Positions 38,422 through 50,000 of a DNA stretch of 64,000 bases are shown here, one piece after another. The stretch is from NCBI GenBank assembly GCA_019022495.1, contig JAFEKR010000013.1, forward strand, positions 620,001 to 684,000. Reading direction: 5' to 3'. The DNA comes from Epichloe hybrida. Its lineage: Eukaryota > Ascomycota > Sordariomycetes > Hypocreales > Clavicipitaceae. Made by a program: the position numbers and the translations under genes. The notes below the pieces were generated by a model that saw nothing but the letters and a program-made list of their open reading frames with translations, was not told the origin of the DNA and did not search any database. Positions within the stretch are counted from its first letter, which is position 1; each line of letters begins with the position of its first letter.

Positions 38422-39054
38422 ACCTATGGTAATGCCTATATTACTAGCTGTACTATTAGTACGCGGTATTACGTCCGCTTTAAATAATAAGATAGATATT
38501 GCGGGGTCCTAGGTAATCCTTCTTATAACCTCTAGATTATAAATAGCTACACACTTACTGTTTTATTACCTCTAATATGTATACCTCTATCTAGTGAGTT
38601 ATTAGCACTAAGTGGATGGGCTACCTATGTTAAATTTTATAATTAGGTTAAATAGATAGGGTAATACGCGCTATTTAAAATAAATAACTTCTTATCTAAT
38701 ATTAGGGATATTATATTAATCTTACTAGGAGTTTATAGCTAGCGTGTGTATTTACTAGTGGCAGCTATAACTATAAATATTATAATTCCTAGATTAGCTA
38801 TATATAGCATGTAAATTACTTAGGTGTCTAGGGCTAATATAAAAGAGGCTTACTTTCCCTTACTTCTATATACTTTTCTTCCCTTTATATTCTCCCTTAG
38901 TATTATAAGTTACCCTTACCTATAAGCTAGTAGCTTTATAGCTTCTCTTATAGTAGTTACTAATATCTTATAGCATTACTTTATTATTTATATCTGCCCT
39001 TATTTAAAATATCTAAATCCTCTTAAATACTAAAAGGTTAGTTACTTATCTTTT

Positions 39055-39274
39055 TGTCAGGAAGAGCTCCCTGAAGCATTGGATGTGTGGGCGAGGGGCG
39101 CGCATTGACTAGGATGAGACATCGGTGAAGACGAATATATCAGAAGTACCTCCGTAGACTAGTCATTACCATAGCGCACTATGTACCCTTTAGGTACAAA
39201 AGTCAGCTACTGTCTACACCTCTAATTAATCAAATTGAACACTTTTCATCATCTATCTACACCCCTACCTAACA
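39055..39274 (+). repeat. Copia-B 5' LTR
   Basis: 220 bp. Most of it keeps CA and TG dinucleotides. It is followed at 39275 by gttatgagcctagg, the same initiator-tRNA-type primer site as Copia-A. Confidence 0.93.
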
Positions 39275-40207
39275 GTTATGAGCCTAGGTGGTTTCTATTA
39301 CCAAATTTTGTTATTATCTTTAAAGTATTAAGCTCCGTTAAATCAATTGAATTAACGCTTGCTAATATCACAAGATAAACGCCCTTATTATATTAATTAA
39401 CAGTTAATTAACATATCCTACGCTTCCCTTATACAGTGTGTTCCCCTTTAACATATCTAAAGAAACTCTAAATATAGTGTTATTATTAAAGAAGGACTAG
39501 ATTAAGTGGTTCGCGTAGATTAAGAATTACGTGGAATCTTATAGGGTCTAGGAGTATATTAACCTAAATAAGGTTAAATCACTTAAAGAACCTACAATGC
39601 CTGCGTACCTGCAAAGGGGTTAGAGACTAGAGATTACGGAGGATAACCCTAATGCTCTTAAGGATTAGAAGCTAGTATATAAAGATACGAAGGATTACTT
39701 TAATTTCGAATGTAAGGAGCTTTAATTTAAGCTTATAAAGTATTATAATCTAGCTAAACAAATACTAAAGATTAGGGAATACATTCATAAGACCCTTTTA
39801 AAGAATATTTAAGATTCCCTTGACTTTAACACTAAGGTTAAGGAGAAGAAGTCTATCTAATATTATATCCAAAGGATACTCTTGCTTCTTTGTAAGCAGT
39901 ACAAGCTAAACATAAAGAAGATGCTAATCCTTACGGAGAACCGTTTAAATAATCATTTACAAGCTAAAGGTACCCGCGATTAGTATGAGTAGGCTATGAT
40001 AATTGAAGTACTTTAGAGAAATTATCTAGACCTTAGAACCTAATGGACTAAAGAAATAATGCTATATAAGTTTATTACGCCTCTTTAAAGCAAATATAAG
40101 TTATTTTAGAAGAAGTAGAATAACTTACTTAACAAAGGGACGAAAATAAGCTTAATTAAAGCTATTGCCAAGTTCAAAAGGGACTATAAGGCCCCGCTAA
40201 AGGAACC

Positions 40208-41031
40208 TGTTAAAAATAAGACCTATTTTTAGCCCTTTTCTAGTTAAAGAACCTTCTTATTACTAGCTTGCTTTGCAAGTCTGACAGCTGCACTGCAGCT
40301 GTCAACGGTCGCGAGGGCAGCTGTCAATGACTGCGTCGCAGCTGTCAACAGCTGCGACTGACCGTGTGGATGACTAATTAGTCAATTGCGTTGTGGCTGC
40401 AAGTGTGGCTACAACCACGCCACTAGTAATTAGGTAAGCTAGGGTGACGTAAGCTAGGGTGACGTAAGCAGGTTACCCTACATATAACTTACCCTATAGC
40501 TATCTTTGACAACGATTTTCTCTTTATCTAGAGGTCGTACAAAAGTTTCACATATAGCAAATTGAAGCTTAAAGATAGGGCTTTCTCTTTATGCAAGGTT
40601 ATTTTTTGGACCAAAAGTTGGTGCATACGGGTTGCTAGCTAGTATGGTGGTGAGTCGATTTTTTGGTTTTTGCATACAAATGAATTTTGCGGAAAATCAA
40701 AAGTGGCCCGTAAGACCCCGTTGGCGGCCCGGATCCACCGATACGGTCGGTAGGTCTATGAGAGGAAGAAGATCTTTTCAACTAGCTAGATAGCTAGTCC
40801 TCTCAACCAACAACAGCCGCATTGCCCGTACAACGTATCTAAAATCAATTCTATTGCTCTATAAGATATCATAAAAGTGATCTAAATTGAATTCTATTAG
40901 TTGATAACTGCCACAACCTTCCGTTGCGTTGCGTTGATTGATTCAACGTTGCAGCCCTATTGGTCCCCGACCGTAGAGCTTGCACCTGTACAGCTGTTGC
41001 CAGCTGGCAACTAGCTCCCTATATTTCAACA
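40208..41031 (+). repeat. Copia-A-type LTR, best preserved copy
   Basis: 824 bp with intact TGTT...AACA inverted ends. It retains CA and TG dinucleotides where the copies at 7146, 11240 and 17535 have TA, so it approximates the pre-RIP sequence of this LTR family. Confidence 0.95.
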
Positions 41032-41218
41032 GGTTATGAGCCCGGTGGCGCAGTGGTTGGGCCCACTGCAGCGCTTAGTCGCCCACCACAGTAGAGCACT
41101 GCTCTGCGAGGCAAGGTTATGGGTTCGAACCCTGCCGAAAAAAAAAACTAAAGAAATTCAATTGCTAGTATAAGCCTAACCTCTAATAGGGCACCTGGAT
41201 ATACAATTCCAGGGGGAG
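41032..41218 (+). mobile_element. TRIM-like unit 1: primer site, Pol III-like A and B boxes, purine tract
   Basis: Begins with the initiator-tRNA primer site ggttatgagcccgg. It contains tggcgcagtgg (A-box type, 41046-41056) and ggttcgaacc (B-box type, 41122-41131), then an A run, and ends cagggggag before the short LTR. The body looks tRNA-derived but lacks a 7-bp acceptor pairing across its ends, so it is not an intact tRNA gene. It has no coding capacity. Confidence 0.75.
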
Positions 41219-41299
41219 TGTTAAAATATATTGTTAAAAATATATAAGGCTTTGTAATCCTAGGTTCAGTTGGATCGGTCCACTCTTTTAATTTCAACA
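41219..41299 (+). repeat. 81-bp short LTR, copy 1
   Basis: TGTTAAAATATATTG...TTTCAACA, near-identical to 41510-41590. LTRs this short are typical of TRIM elements. It contains a CTTTT run that could end a Pol III transcript started in unit 1. Confidence 0.85.
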
Positions 41300-41509
41300 G
41301 GTTATGAGCCCGGTGGCGCAGTGGTTGTGGCTCACTGTAGCGCGCATTAGCCCGCTCACCACCATAGTGGAGCACTGCTCTGCGAGGCAAGGTTATGGAA
41401 CTTATAGGTTCGAACCCTGCCGAAAAAAAAAAAAACAACTAAAGAAATTCAATTGCTAGTATAAGCCTAACCTCCAATGGGGCACCTGGATATACAATTC
41501 CAGGGGGAG
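41300..41509 (+). mobile_element. TRIM-like unit 2
   Basis: Same order as unit 1: primer site, A box tggcgcagtgg (41314-41324), B box ggttcgaacc (41407-41416), A run, then cagggggag. It differs from unit 1 by about 9 extra bases just before the B box and several substitutions between the boxes, so the two are not a recent duplication of one copy. The minus-strand open frame 41148-41438 across both units is chance. Confidence 0.75.
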
Positions 41510-41590
41510 TGTTAAAATATATTGTTAAAAATATATAAGGCTTTGTAATCCTAGGTTCAGTTGGATCGGTTCACTCTTTTGATTTCAACA
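41510..41590 (+). repeat. 81-bp short LTR, copy 2
   Basis: Differs from copy 1 at only a couple of positions (for example ggttcac versus ggtccac). Followed directly by the GAACC duplication. Confidence 0.85.
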
Positions 41591-44500
41591 GAACCAAAGA
41601 CTGCTAATGCTCTTATAAGCAATGGATCAAATAATTTAATAAAGCTAGAGAGGCCTAAGTGCCCTAGATGTATAAATCATAATATAAAGAATGCCTTAAA
41701 GTGGTAGGAATCCTATAATTCATTTAAGGCTCTTTATAAGCTAGAAGCTACTCTAAAGAACTAGGAAGTTAGGAAGAACTCTAAAGAGAATATTAAGAAG
41801 TATCTTAAGGCTAACCTATAGGAGAAATTAAAGGCTATAAATTAGAAGCTAGAGAAGAAGGGTAACGAGATTATTATACCTTTGTAAAACCCTACAAATG
41901 ACTTAGTGGCTGTTACTCTAGGCGAAAAGTTAGCTAATGTATTATTGTTTATACGCTTTAAGCGCGTGGAATTATTAAAGGAAAGCGCGAATTTATTAAA
42001 CGCTAGGAATAACTTAGAATTAAGAAGGAATATAGTTCTCTATAACTCTAGAGCGAATATTTATATCTTTAATAATATCTAATGGTTCAAATAATCTAAA
42101 TTCGATGAGGATATAGCAATAGAGGTTAAGGCTAGCGGCATAATCTATGTGGCTTTAGGTTAAGGGCCTGTAAGCATATTTGTTATAGATCCTGTATTAT
42201 AAAGAGAGAGAACTATTATATTAGAGTTAGCTCTGTTTATTCCTGAATTCCACGTTAATCTAGTATTAGCAACGATTATAATAAAAGCAGGCATCTTCTA
42301 GAATTAAAAGAAAGGATTTCTCTATAGAGGAAACTAGCCTATGGCTAGGGTATATAATATTAACGAGCTTTATGTGCTTTTAAGGCTATTGGAAGACTTA
42401 AAAGAGGCTAACGCTATATTAAGCAAAGCTCCTAGGCTACCTATAAGAGGAGATATAGATCTCTAGCATTGTAGAAGTGGTTATCTAGGCAAAAGGGCTT
42501 TTACAAAGCTTATAAACATGACTTTAGGCGTTAAATTAATGGGACCTAAGCTTATAGAGTGCGAGATCTATGCTATAAGTAAAGCTAAGCGCTAGAGATT
42601 GTAGGTTGCACCTGAAGGACTTCCTTAAGGACTAGGTTATAGGCTTTTAGTTAATCTAGAGTACTATAACTCTTCTTATTAGAATAGCAATAAGTATTGG
42701 TGTGTTTTTATATGCCTTATAACCTTAATATGATTCTTCTACTTGTTTAAATTAAAGGATAGGATTTATAATAGCTTCTGTATAATAGTAGCGTTTCTAA
42801 GCACTTAATTTAGGGTTTAGCTATGATTTTTGCATAGTGATATTAAAAAGGCCCTCTTTACGGAGAATATAAAGGATGAGATAGCTCTCGCGGGCATTAT
42901 AGTCTATAATTCAGCTCCCTTAACACCTAGTTAGAATAGCAAGGCAGAGAGATCTAGGGGCATAGTTAAGCAGAAGGCCTGTATATTAAGTCTAGAGGCT
43001 AGATTCCCATTAGAACTTAATAATAAGATATTTAATACGGCGGTTTATCTATTAAATCGAATGCCTTTTAAGCATCATAGGAAATAGATTATACTATATG
43101 AACTTTAGTGGAATTAGGCTAGGAAAACCGTCCCTGCCTATTCGCAGATATTAGAGACCTAAAAGCCCTGAATTTCACACCTCTAAGCTTACAGATATAA
43201 AGCGTTTCCTATAATAACGAAAGCCCTAGAGTATATTAAATCAAACAACTTAATCCCTTAGTTAGAGCAGAAAGCTTATATCAGATACCTTATAGGTTAT
43301 AAGGGTAAATCTTAGTATATTATCTAGGTTCTAACCCTTTATAATCGTAAGGTTATTGTATTAGCGTGTGTATAGTTTAATAAGGCTTTATTCTTTAAAC
43401 TAGAAGAAAAGATTAAATTAGCCTAGACAGAGAAGATATTAATAATCACACTACTTAAAGAGCTTAAAGCTAAAGACCTTAATAAAGAAATTAGTTAAGA
43501 CCTTATAGGAATAGACCTAGAAGAGGAGAATCACAACTTCTAGCCCTTAGTTACAAAGCAAGAAAACGATTAGTTTAAAGTAAAAACACTACCTTATATA
43601 TTAGGGCAAGAAAGCGGCTATATTAGTGCTTTTCTAACCCCTCCTAACTTTTCTTATAAGGCACTAGTTACTATAAAAAACATAGAGCTTTAGGTATAAG
43701 GTAATAATACGCTATTTTATAAGATTAATAAATTTATAAGTAACATAATAGCTAAACACGCGGAGACTACTACGGAGACTAGTGAAATTACTACTAAGAG
43801 CGGTAAGACTATAGAGAATCATAGTCCCCGTAATAATAGTATTAATTTAAATAATATTATAACTAGAAAACATTAATAAAAGGATTTAAGGAAAGCTAGG
43901 TAAGTATAGTTTTCTTTTACTTTCTCTATGGCGCTCTAAGGAACTTAGTATAATTTATATATTAAAGATATGCCTCTAGAACCTGCCTATTATTACTAGG
44001 TAATAGCATCACTATATTGCAACCACTGGAAGGAAGTAATTATAAAGGAGCTTTTAAAGCTTCTATCCTTAAACTACTAGGAGAATATACCTAAGGAACT
44101 AATTAATCCTAATAAGCATAAGGAAATTATTAACCTTAGCTAGGTTTTTAAATATAAAACTGATAAAAAGGGTATAGTTATAGAGTTTAAGGCTTAAATA
44201 GTGGTATAAGGTAATTAATAACTAAAGGATAACCTTAACAACTACGCCGCAACGCTTACTTCTTAATCTCTACAAATGCTACTCGTAGTTTATTGCACAA
44301 ATGATCTTAATACTTAATAATATAATGTTCAGAATGCCTTCCTACATGCAGAACTTGAAGAACCTGTCTTCTACAAGCCCCCAGAGAGTACAAACACGAA
44401 AGGTTATCTCTAGAAGATAATTAAAGCATTATATAGGCTATAGGAAGCTCCCTAATAATGGTTTCTTTATTTAAAGAGATTCCTTTTAGAGCTTAGCTTT

Positions 44501-45628
44501 ATCTAAGGGAAAGAAAACCTATGTATCTTTATAAAGGATGATTTTATCCTGTTTTTCTACGTAGATAACATTATAGTGCTTTACCCTAACGGATCTAAAG
44601 CAGAATTCAAAGAATTACATAAGCGATTAATAAACAGCCTAGACATCAAGGACTAAGGTGAATTAAAGTGGTTCCTAGGCATTAAAATCATTAGAAATCG
44701 CGAAACTAAAGAGATATAGTTATCATAGGAATCATATATTTAAAAGATTACTTAGAAGTTCATTCCTAATATCATTAACAACAAGTTAAAAAGCTTAATT
44801 ATAGCTCCTCTCCTAATAGCTATAATCTACCTAAATAACAACAAAGCTTCAGACAAAGAAATCAGCTACTACAGAGTAATTATAGGCTCTTTAGTGTACC
44901 TTTGCATTATTAGAAGACCTAATATAGCGTTTATAGCTTTAAAGCTAGCCTCTTTTATAATAAATCTGTTAGCAAAGCATATTAAGCTAGTATAGGGTGC
45001 TTTATTATATGCTTAGAACACGAAGAAGTTCTATTTGTGATATTCAGGCGCGGATAGCTTTAATACGTTATTTTCTAGCATAGATGCTTTACTTAGCGAC
45101 AATCCTAAGACTCGGAAGTTAATGTAAGGCTATGTCTTTATTATATATAGCGCTGCGATTGATTAGAAGTCTAGAAGGTAATATTACGTGATGACTTTAA
45201 GCATAGAAGCAAAGCTCTTTGCCCTGAATTACAGTGTAAAAGAGCGTATTTCTCTTAGTAGGCTACTCTATGATATTAACGTATGCATTCTGCCGCTCTT
45301 AATTATCTAGTGTAATAACAAGCAGACAATCCGGATTACTAAATATATAGAAGGAAGGCTTTAAACCAGCCTTAAACACCTTAATATAAATCAGATGTGG
45401 ATTCAAGAGCAGTGTGCAATAGGTAATATTAAGGTAAATTAGATAAAGACTTCTAAGATACTTGTAGATAGCTTTATAAAGCCTCTATTAGGTTAAATAC
45501 ATAGGGACTTCTGCTATAGAATTAGCATAAGGGAGATTCCTGCCTAATCATAACACTAGAGATTATTCATAATCTCTTCCTATGCCTTAGATTATTAGCT
45601 TTAATAGTTATCTTAGCTATAGGGGGTA

Positions 45629-45848
45629 TATTAGGAAGAGCTCCCTAAAGTATTAGATATGTAAGCAAGGGGCGCGCATTAACTAGGATAAGACATCGGT
45701 GGAGACAAATGTATTAGAAGTACCTCCGTAGACTAGTCATTACCATAGCGCACTGTGTACCCTTCAGGTACAAAAGTCAGCTGCTGTCTGCACCTCTGAT
45801 TGATCAAATTGAACACTTTTCATCATCTATCTACACCCCTACCTGACA
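45629..45848 (+). repeat. Copia-B 3' LTR
   Basis: 220 bp; its start TATTAGG is a RIP-changed TGTCAGG. RIP differences from the 5' LTR are concentrated in its first half. Confidence 0.93.
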
Positions 45849-45853
45849 CTTTT

Positions 45854-47089
45854 ACTTATAAGTTTCTTATAGTGTATTACTACTAACTTACTAGTAGTTA
45901 ATAATATCTTTAATATAAGCTATTACTTTACTACTACTATCTCCCTTTAGTAAGAAGAATTCCTTAATATTTCCTTTAAAGTCTTCTAGTAAGAAGTATA
46001 TAGCTTTAAAAATCTTAATATAAGTATAATATCTCTACCTCCTAGTGCTTACCTTACTAACTTATAGCTAGTAGTGCTAGTAGAATAAAGATTTCTTATA
46101 TTTACTATATATAGTAAGTTATAATATAAGCTATTATACCTAAAGATAGTAATAGCTTAAAGCTATAATATATTATTAAGGGTAAATCTATCCTAACCTA
46201 ATATACTAATTCTCTAAGTATAACTTTATTATTATCTTATTATATATTACTCCTAACTTACGTAAATAACTTAATAAAATACGCCTATTATATATATAAT
46301 AATAAGGACTACGCTTGGGTTTATTCTCCCTTTCTTACTACTAATATATATACTAATATACTACTAGTATCCTACTTAGTTTACTTAGTTATACTATACG
46401 CTCTTTAAGCGTATTAATACTTATAGTAATCCTAAAGATAATCTATACTTTCTTAATAATATATATATCTCTTATTTCTATAACTTAGTTACTACTAATA
46501 TACTACTAGTATCTAATATATATAAAGCGTAAACTTTATAATACACTCCTAATTACTAAAAATACTAATAAGCATAGTTAGGTAAGGCAAGCGTAACTTA
46601 TAGCAGAAGTTATATATAAGGCTAATGCTAATAAATAAGTTACTATATTACTACTTAATAATACTATTAATCTAGAAGTCTAGATTAATATTTCTAATAG
46701 CTTATATTTTATTATATAAAACCTTCTATCTATATATATTTCTATGCTTTAGTTTATAGCTTTACTAACTTACTAGTAGCTTACTACTAATATATCCATG
46801 CTTCTTACTTATATTAGGCTGCTAGACCTCCTTAGCGAGCTTTGTACGTATGTGTATAGGGAGGGGGATTCCTCTAATAATAAGGATAAATCCTCTGCCT
46901 TTATTAGCATAGATAAGAATACTAGGGGCTAGATAGGTAACGTGTTAATGGAATAATTAGTATAAAGTAGCTATGAGTTAGGTTTCTAAGAATTTATCTA
47001 GATTTTTTTTTATATATATTACTACTACTATCTAAACTTTACTAAATATAACTCTGTGTTCACAAACTAGCTGCTTAGTTACTACTTAT
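45854..47089. other. G 3' region beyond the chromodomain
   Basis: Between Copia-B and the chromodomain. Continues at 38430-39054 and 36590-36669 on the other side of Copia-B and hAT2, giving nearly 2 kb of 3' region. I see no domain. A patch at about 46790-46990 is noticeably less AT-rich (with gtacgtatgtgtatagggag), but its translation is unrecognised. Confidence 0.4.
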
Positions 47090-50000
47090 AATCCTTAATA
47101 ATATCTATTATAATAAAATCTCTTTTCTTTACCTAAGAATTCTCTAAAGTATTATAGCCCTTTTATTTAACTAGGTATTTCTAATATCTCCTGTTGTAAT
47201 AATATAATATAATTCTTTTAACTTTAAACTCCTACTTATTATCTATAATATTCTCTTATAGTAAGGATATATCTTCTATATTAGTTAGATCCCCTATAAA
47301 TAGTTTAAGATTAGTAATATTAAAAATATTATATAGTTATGTACTAGGTAGTAGCTTTAGTTAGTATACTAAACTATAAGTTTTAATTACCTTTTTAATT
47401 TTATAAGGGCTTAGGTACTTTATACTTAGCTTCCTACTAGGTTACTATAAGTTAATATTCTTTATAAATAATAAAATATAGTTACTTACTCTAAACTTTA
47501 TTAAGGTTTACTTCTTATTATAATATTTTATATACTAGGCCTATAAGTTACTTAGAAGCTACTTAATTACTATATATCTATCTCTTAGCGTAGTGGTATA
47601 AGTCTTTACCTAGTTCTTTACTATAGGGATATCTATAACCACTTACTATAATCCCCTAAGGTTATAGCCTTATAGCGCCTTAGCTAGGGTATAGTTATAA
47701 GTTAAATAAATACTTATATTATATATAAACTATACTATTAAAAGATTATTAGCCTAATTAGTCTAATTAAAGTAAGTAAAGGCTCTTAAATAATGCTTTA
47801 AAACTTAGTTTAAACGTTCTATCTAACTATTTATTTATAGGTAAAACGTAGTACTTAGTTACTAATTAGTTATAATAAGATAGCAAAAGGTTATCTAAAA
47901 CCCACTAATAAAAGTTAAACTGTAGTCTATAATAACTAAGATTATATTATAGGTCTAATTTATATCTTTTATAGGTGGTAGCCCTATAATAAAATCTATT
48001 AATAATTCTTAAAAAGGCTAATTAGGCACTAGTAATATAGCTAGCTTACTATAAGGTTTATAGTGCCTTAGCTTTAAAGTCTAATAGCTTATATAAGTTT
48101 ACATATATAACTTAGTGTCTTTCTTTATTATTAGCTAGTAATACTAACTTATAATCTAATAGAGGGTCTTGCTAACTCCCTAGTAGCTTACTACTAGGTT
48201 ATTATAGGTAAGTAATAAAATTTCCTTTCTTATACCTACTAGAATAAAAACTTTATTTTAAAATATTAATAGCTTAGAGGGCCTAATAGACTATATTTAT
48301 AATGCTTTAAGGTTACTACTCTTAAGTAGCTTCCTATAACCTATAGTAAAGTTATTACCTTACTATGCTTAAAATAATATAACTTAAATTAAAGTCTTTA
48401 ATTTTACGTATATAGGAGATATATTATGTGTAAACTTCGAAGAGGTTTACTAGACTACCTGTATTCTTACTATAATACTACTATAAGTAGCTAGCTTATA
48501 GTGTGCTTTTAGACTTATAGATAAATTATAGCTAAATAGTGTTTTAAGAGAGTGCCTATACTACTTACTAACTACTAACCTAGCTAGACTCCTAACCTAT
48601 AAGCTTACTAGACTTATAGAAATATTAATAAATATAGATAAGGCATAACCTTACTACTTATAATTAGCGGACCTAGTTAGCATACTACTTATAGGCTTTA
48701 TAGGACTATTAGGTTTCTTAATAATATAATCAAGTTATATTTTCTTAAAGCCCTAGAGGCTAGCGTAGCCCTTATAGTATTCTTATAATACCCTATTAGC
48801 TACGCTAAGTAATATAATCTTAGGACCTATAACTATACTATTGCTTATATAGTATTCTTATTACTTAGCACTTATAAACTTAAATAAGAAGCTAGGTAGC
48901 TGTGAGGATATAACCTTTACCCTACGCTTCTTGCTAATATAATTTACTTTTCTTAATAAGGTATTAGCAGGATTTAACTTACCTATATAATATTTAATCC
49001 TAAAATTAAATAGATAGAGCTTATCTAACGCTATTACCTACCTGCTAGTTAGCTTTAGCTTTATAACTAGGTACTTGTGATTTAGATAGTTTATTATAAC
49101 CATAATCTAATAAGTTAAATATATAAGGTAATATCTCTAGGCTTAAAATGCCTCTTAGATTGCTAATAACTTAGTGTCTAGGGTTAAGTAGTAAAGTTTA
49201 ATATTAGTTAACTTCCTTAAAAAATACACTACTAGGTGCTAGTTACCTAGTACTAATATTATAAGTATAGCTTTAATTACATAACTAGATATGTCTATCT
49301 CTACTCTTAGTAAATAAAGTAAGTTAAAGTGCATTAAAATTAGTACCTCCTAGAACTTCTTTTAGAGTTCTTTAAATACTATAAGTTTACTAAGCTTTAG
49401 CTTAAACTTCACTAGTTAAATACCTTTTAGATAGTTTATTAGTAGGATTACTACCTTACTATACTATTTTATAAAGTATTAGTAAAACCCTATAAACTTA
49501 AGGAATAATTAAATATTAAATATATTACTAGGTATTAGCTAGGTTATAATAGCTTTAACTTATAATAGTTCTATCTTAATGCCTTTCTTAAATATAATAA
49601 AACCTAGGAACTTTACCTTTATAACTAAAAATTAGCACTTTTTAAGGTTAATATAAATGTCTATATCCTAAAGTCACTCTAGCACCCTTTTAATATGCTT
49701 TATGTGTCTTATAGGGTTACTACTATATATTAGGGTGTTATTAAGGTAAATAATGTAGAATTTGTCTATAAGCCCTTTAAGAGCATTATTAATATATTTC
49801 TAAAAAGTGGCTAGCGCATTTACTAACCTGAATGGTATTATAAGATATTTAAAGTGCCTATAGTAGTAATAGAATGCTATCTTCTACTTATTACCCTTAC
49901 GGATATATAGCTAGTAGTATACCTCTTAAAGATTTAGTAATATAAAAATCTTTATACTTACTAATTAATTAAGGATTTTAGAGATTAGTAGTAAAGGGGC

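Larger units (their letters stand above)
40208..41590 (+). mobile_element. Chimeric insertion: 824-bp Copia LTR plus two TRIM-like units, TSD GAACC
   Basis: One insertion bounded by GAACC at 40203-40207 and 41591-41595. Order: a complete Copia-A-type LTR (40208-41031), internal unit 1 (41032-41218), an 81-bp short LTR (41219-41299), internal unit 2 (41300-41509), and an 81-bp short LTR (41510-41590). All three LTRs begin TGTTAAAA and end TTTCAACA, but long and short LTRs are otherwise unrelated. It is nearly free of RIP, hence the youngest insertion seen here. Confidence 0.9.
39489..45547 (+). pseudogene. Copia-B gag-pol polyprotein, broken by stops and a nested insertion
   Basis: The gag frame, readable from at least 39489 (WFA then IKNYVESYRV), runs to 40207. 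Removing the insertion plus one TSD (1388 bp), the frame continues from 41596 to TAA 45545-45547 without a further shift. Protease block: LYNSRANI near 42040 (ancestral Asp and Gly changed to Asn and Arg). Integrase His/Cys region: HCRSGYLGKRAF near 42465-42510. Reverse transcriptase spans about 44150-44800, with LYRL near 44440 and YVDN at 44558-44569. RNase H starts near 45050 (SGADSFNTLF) and ends SFIKPLLG near 45480. The start codon is uncertain, probably lost to ATG-to-ATA. Stops stand where Gln or Trp are expected. Confidence 0.85.
39055..45848 (+). mobile_element. Copia-B: complete Ty1/copia element with 220-bp LTRs, TSD CTTTT
   Basis: LTRs at 39055-39274 and 45629-45848 are both 220 bp (TGTCAGGAAGAGC...CTACCTGACA). 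The TSD CTTTT is at 39050-39054 and 45849-45853. A primer-binding site gttatgagcc follows the left LTR, and a purine tract with agggggta precedes the right LTR. A 1383-bp chimera (40208-41590) is inserted in gag. Without it the element is about 5.4 kb. It is moderately RIPed. Confidence 0.95.

Noticed and set aside
41040..41140. Functional tRNA gene
   Set aside because: A- and B-box-like motifs are present, but they are about 75 bp apart with no convincing acceptor stem or anticodon arm. The sequence is part of a repeated LTR-bounded unit.
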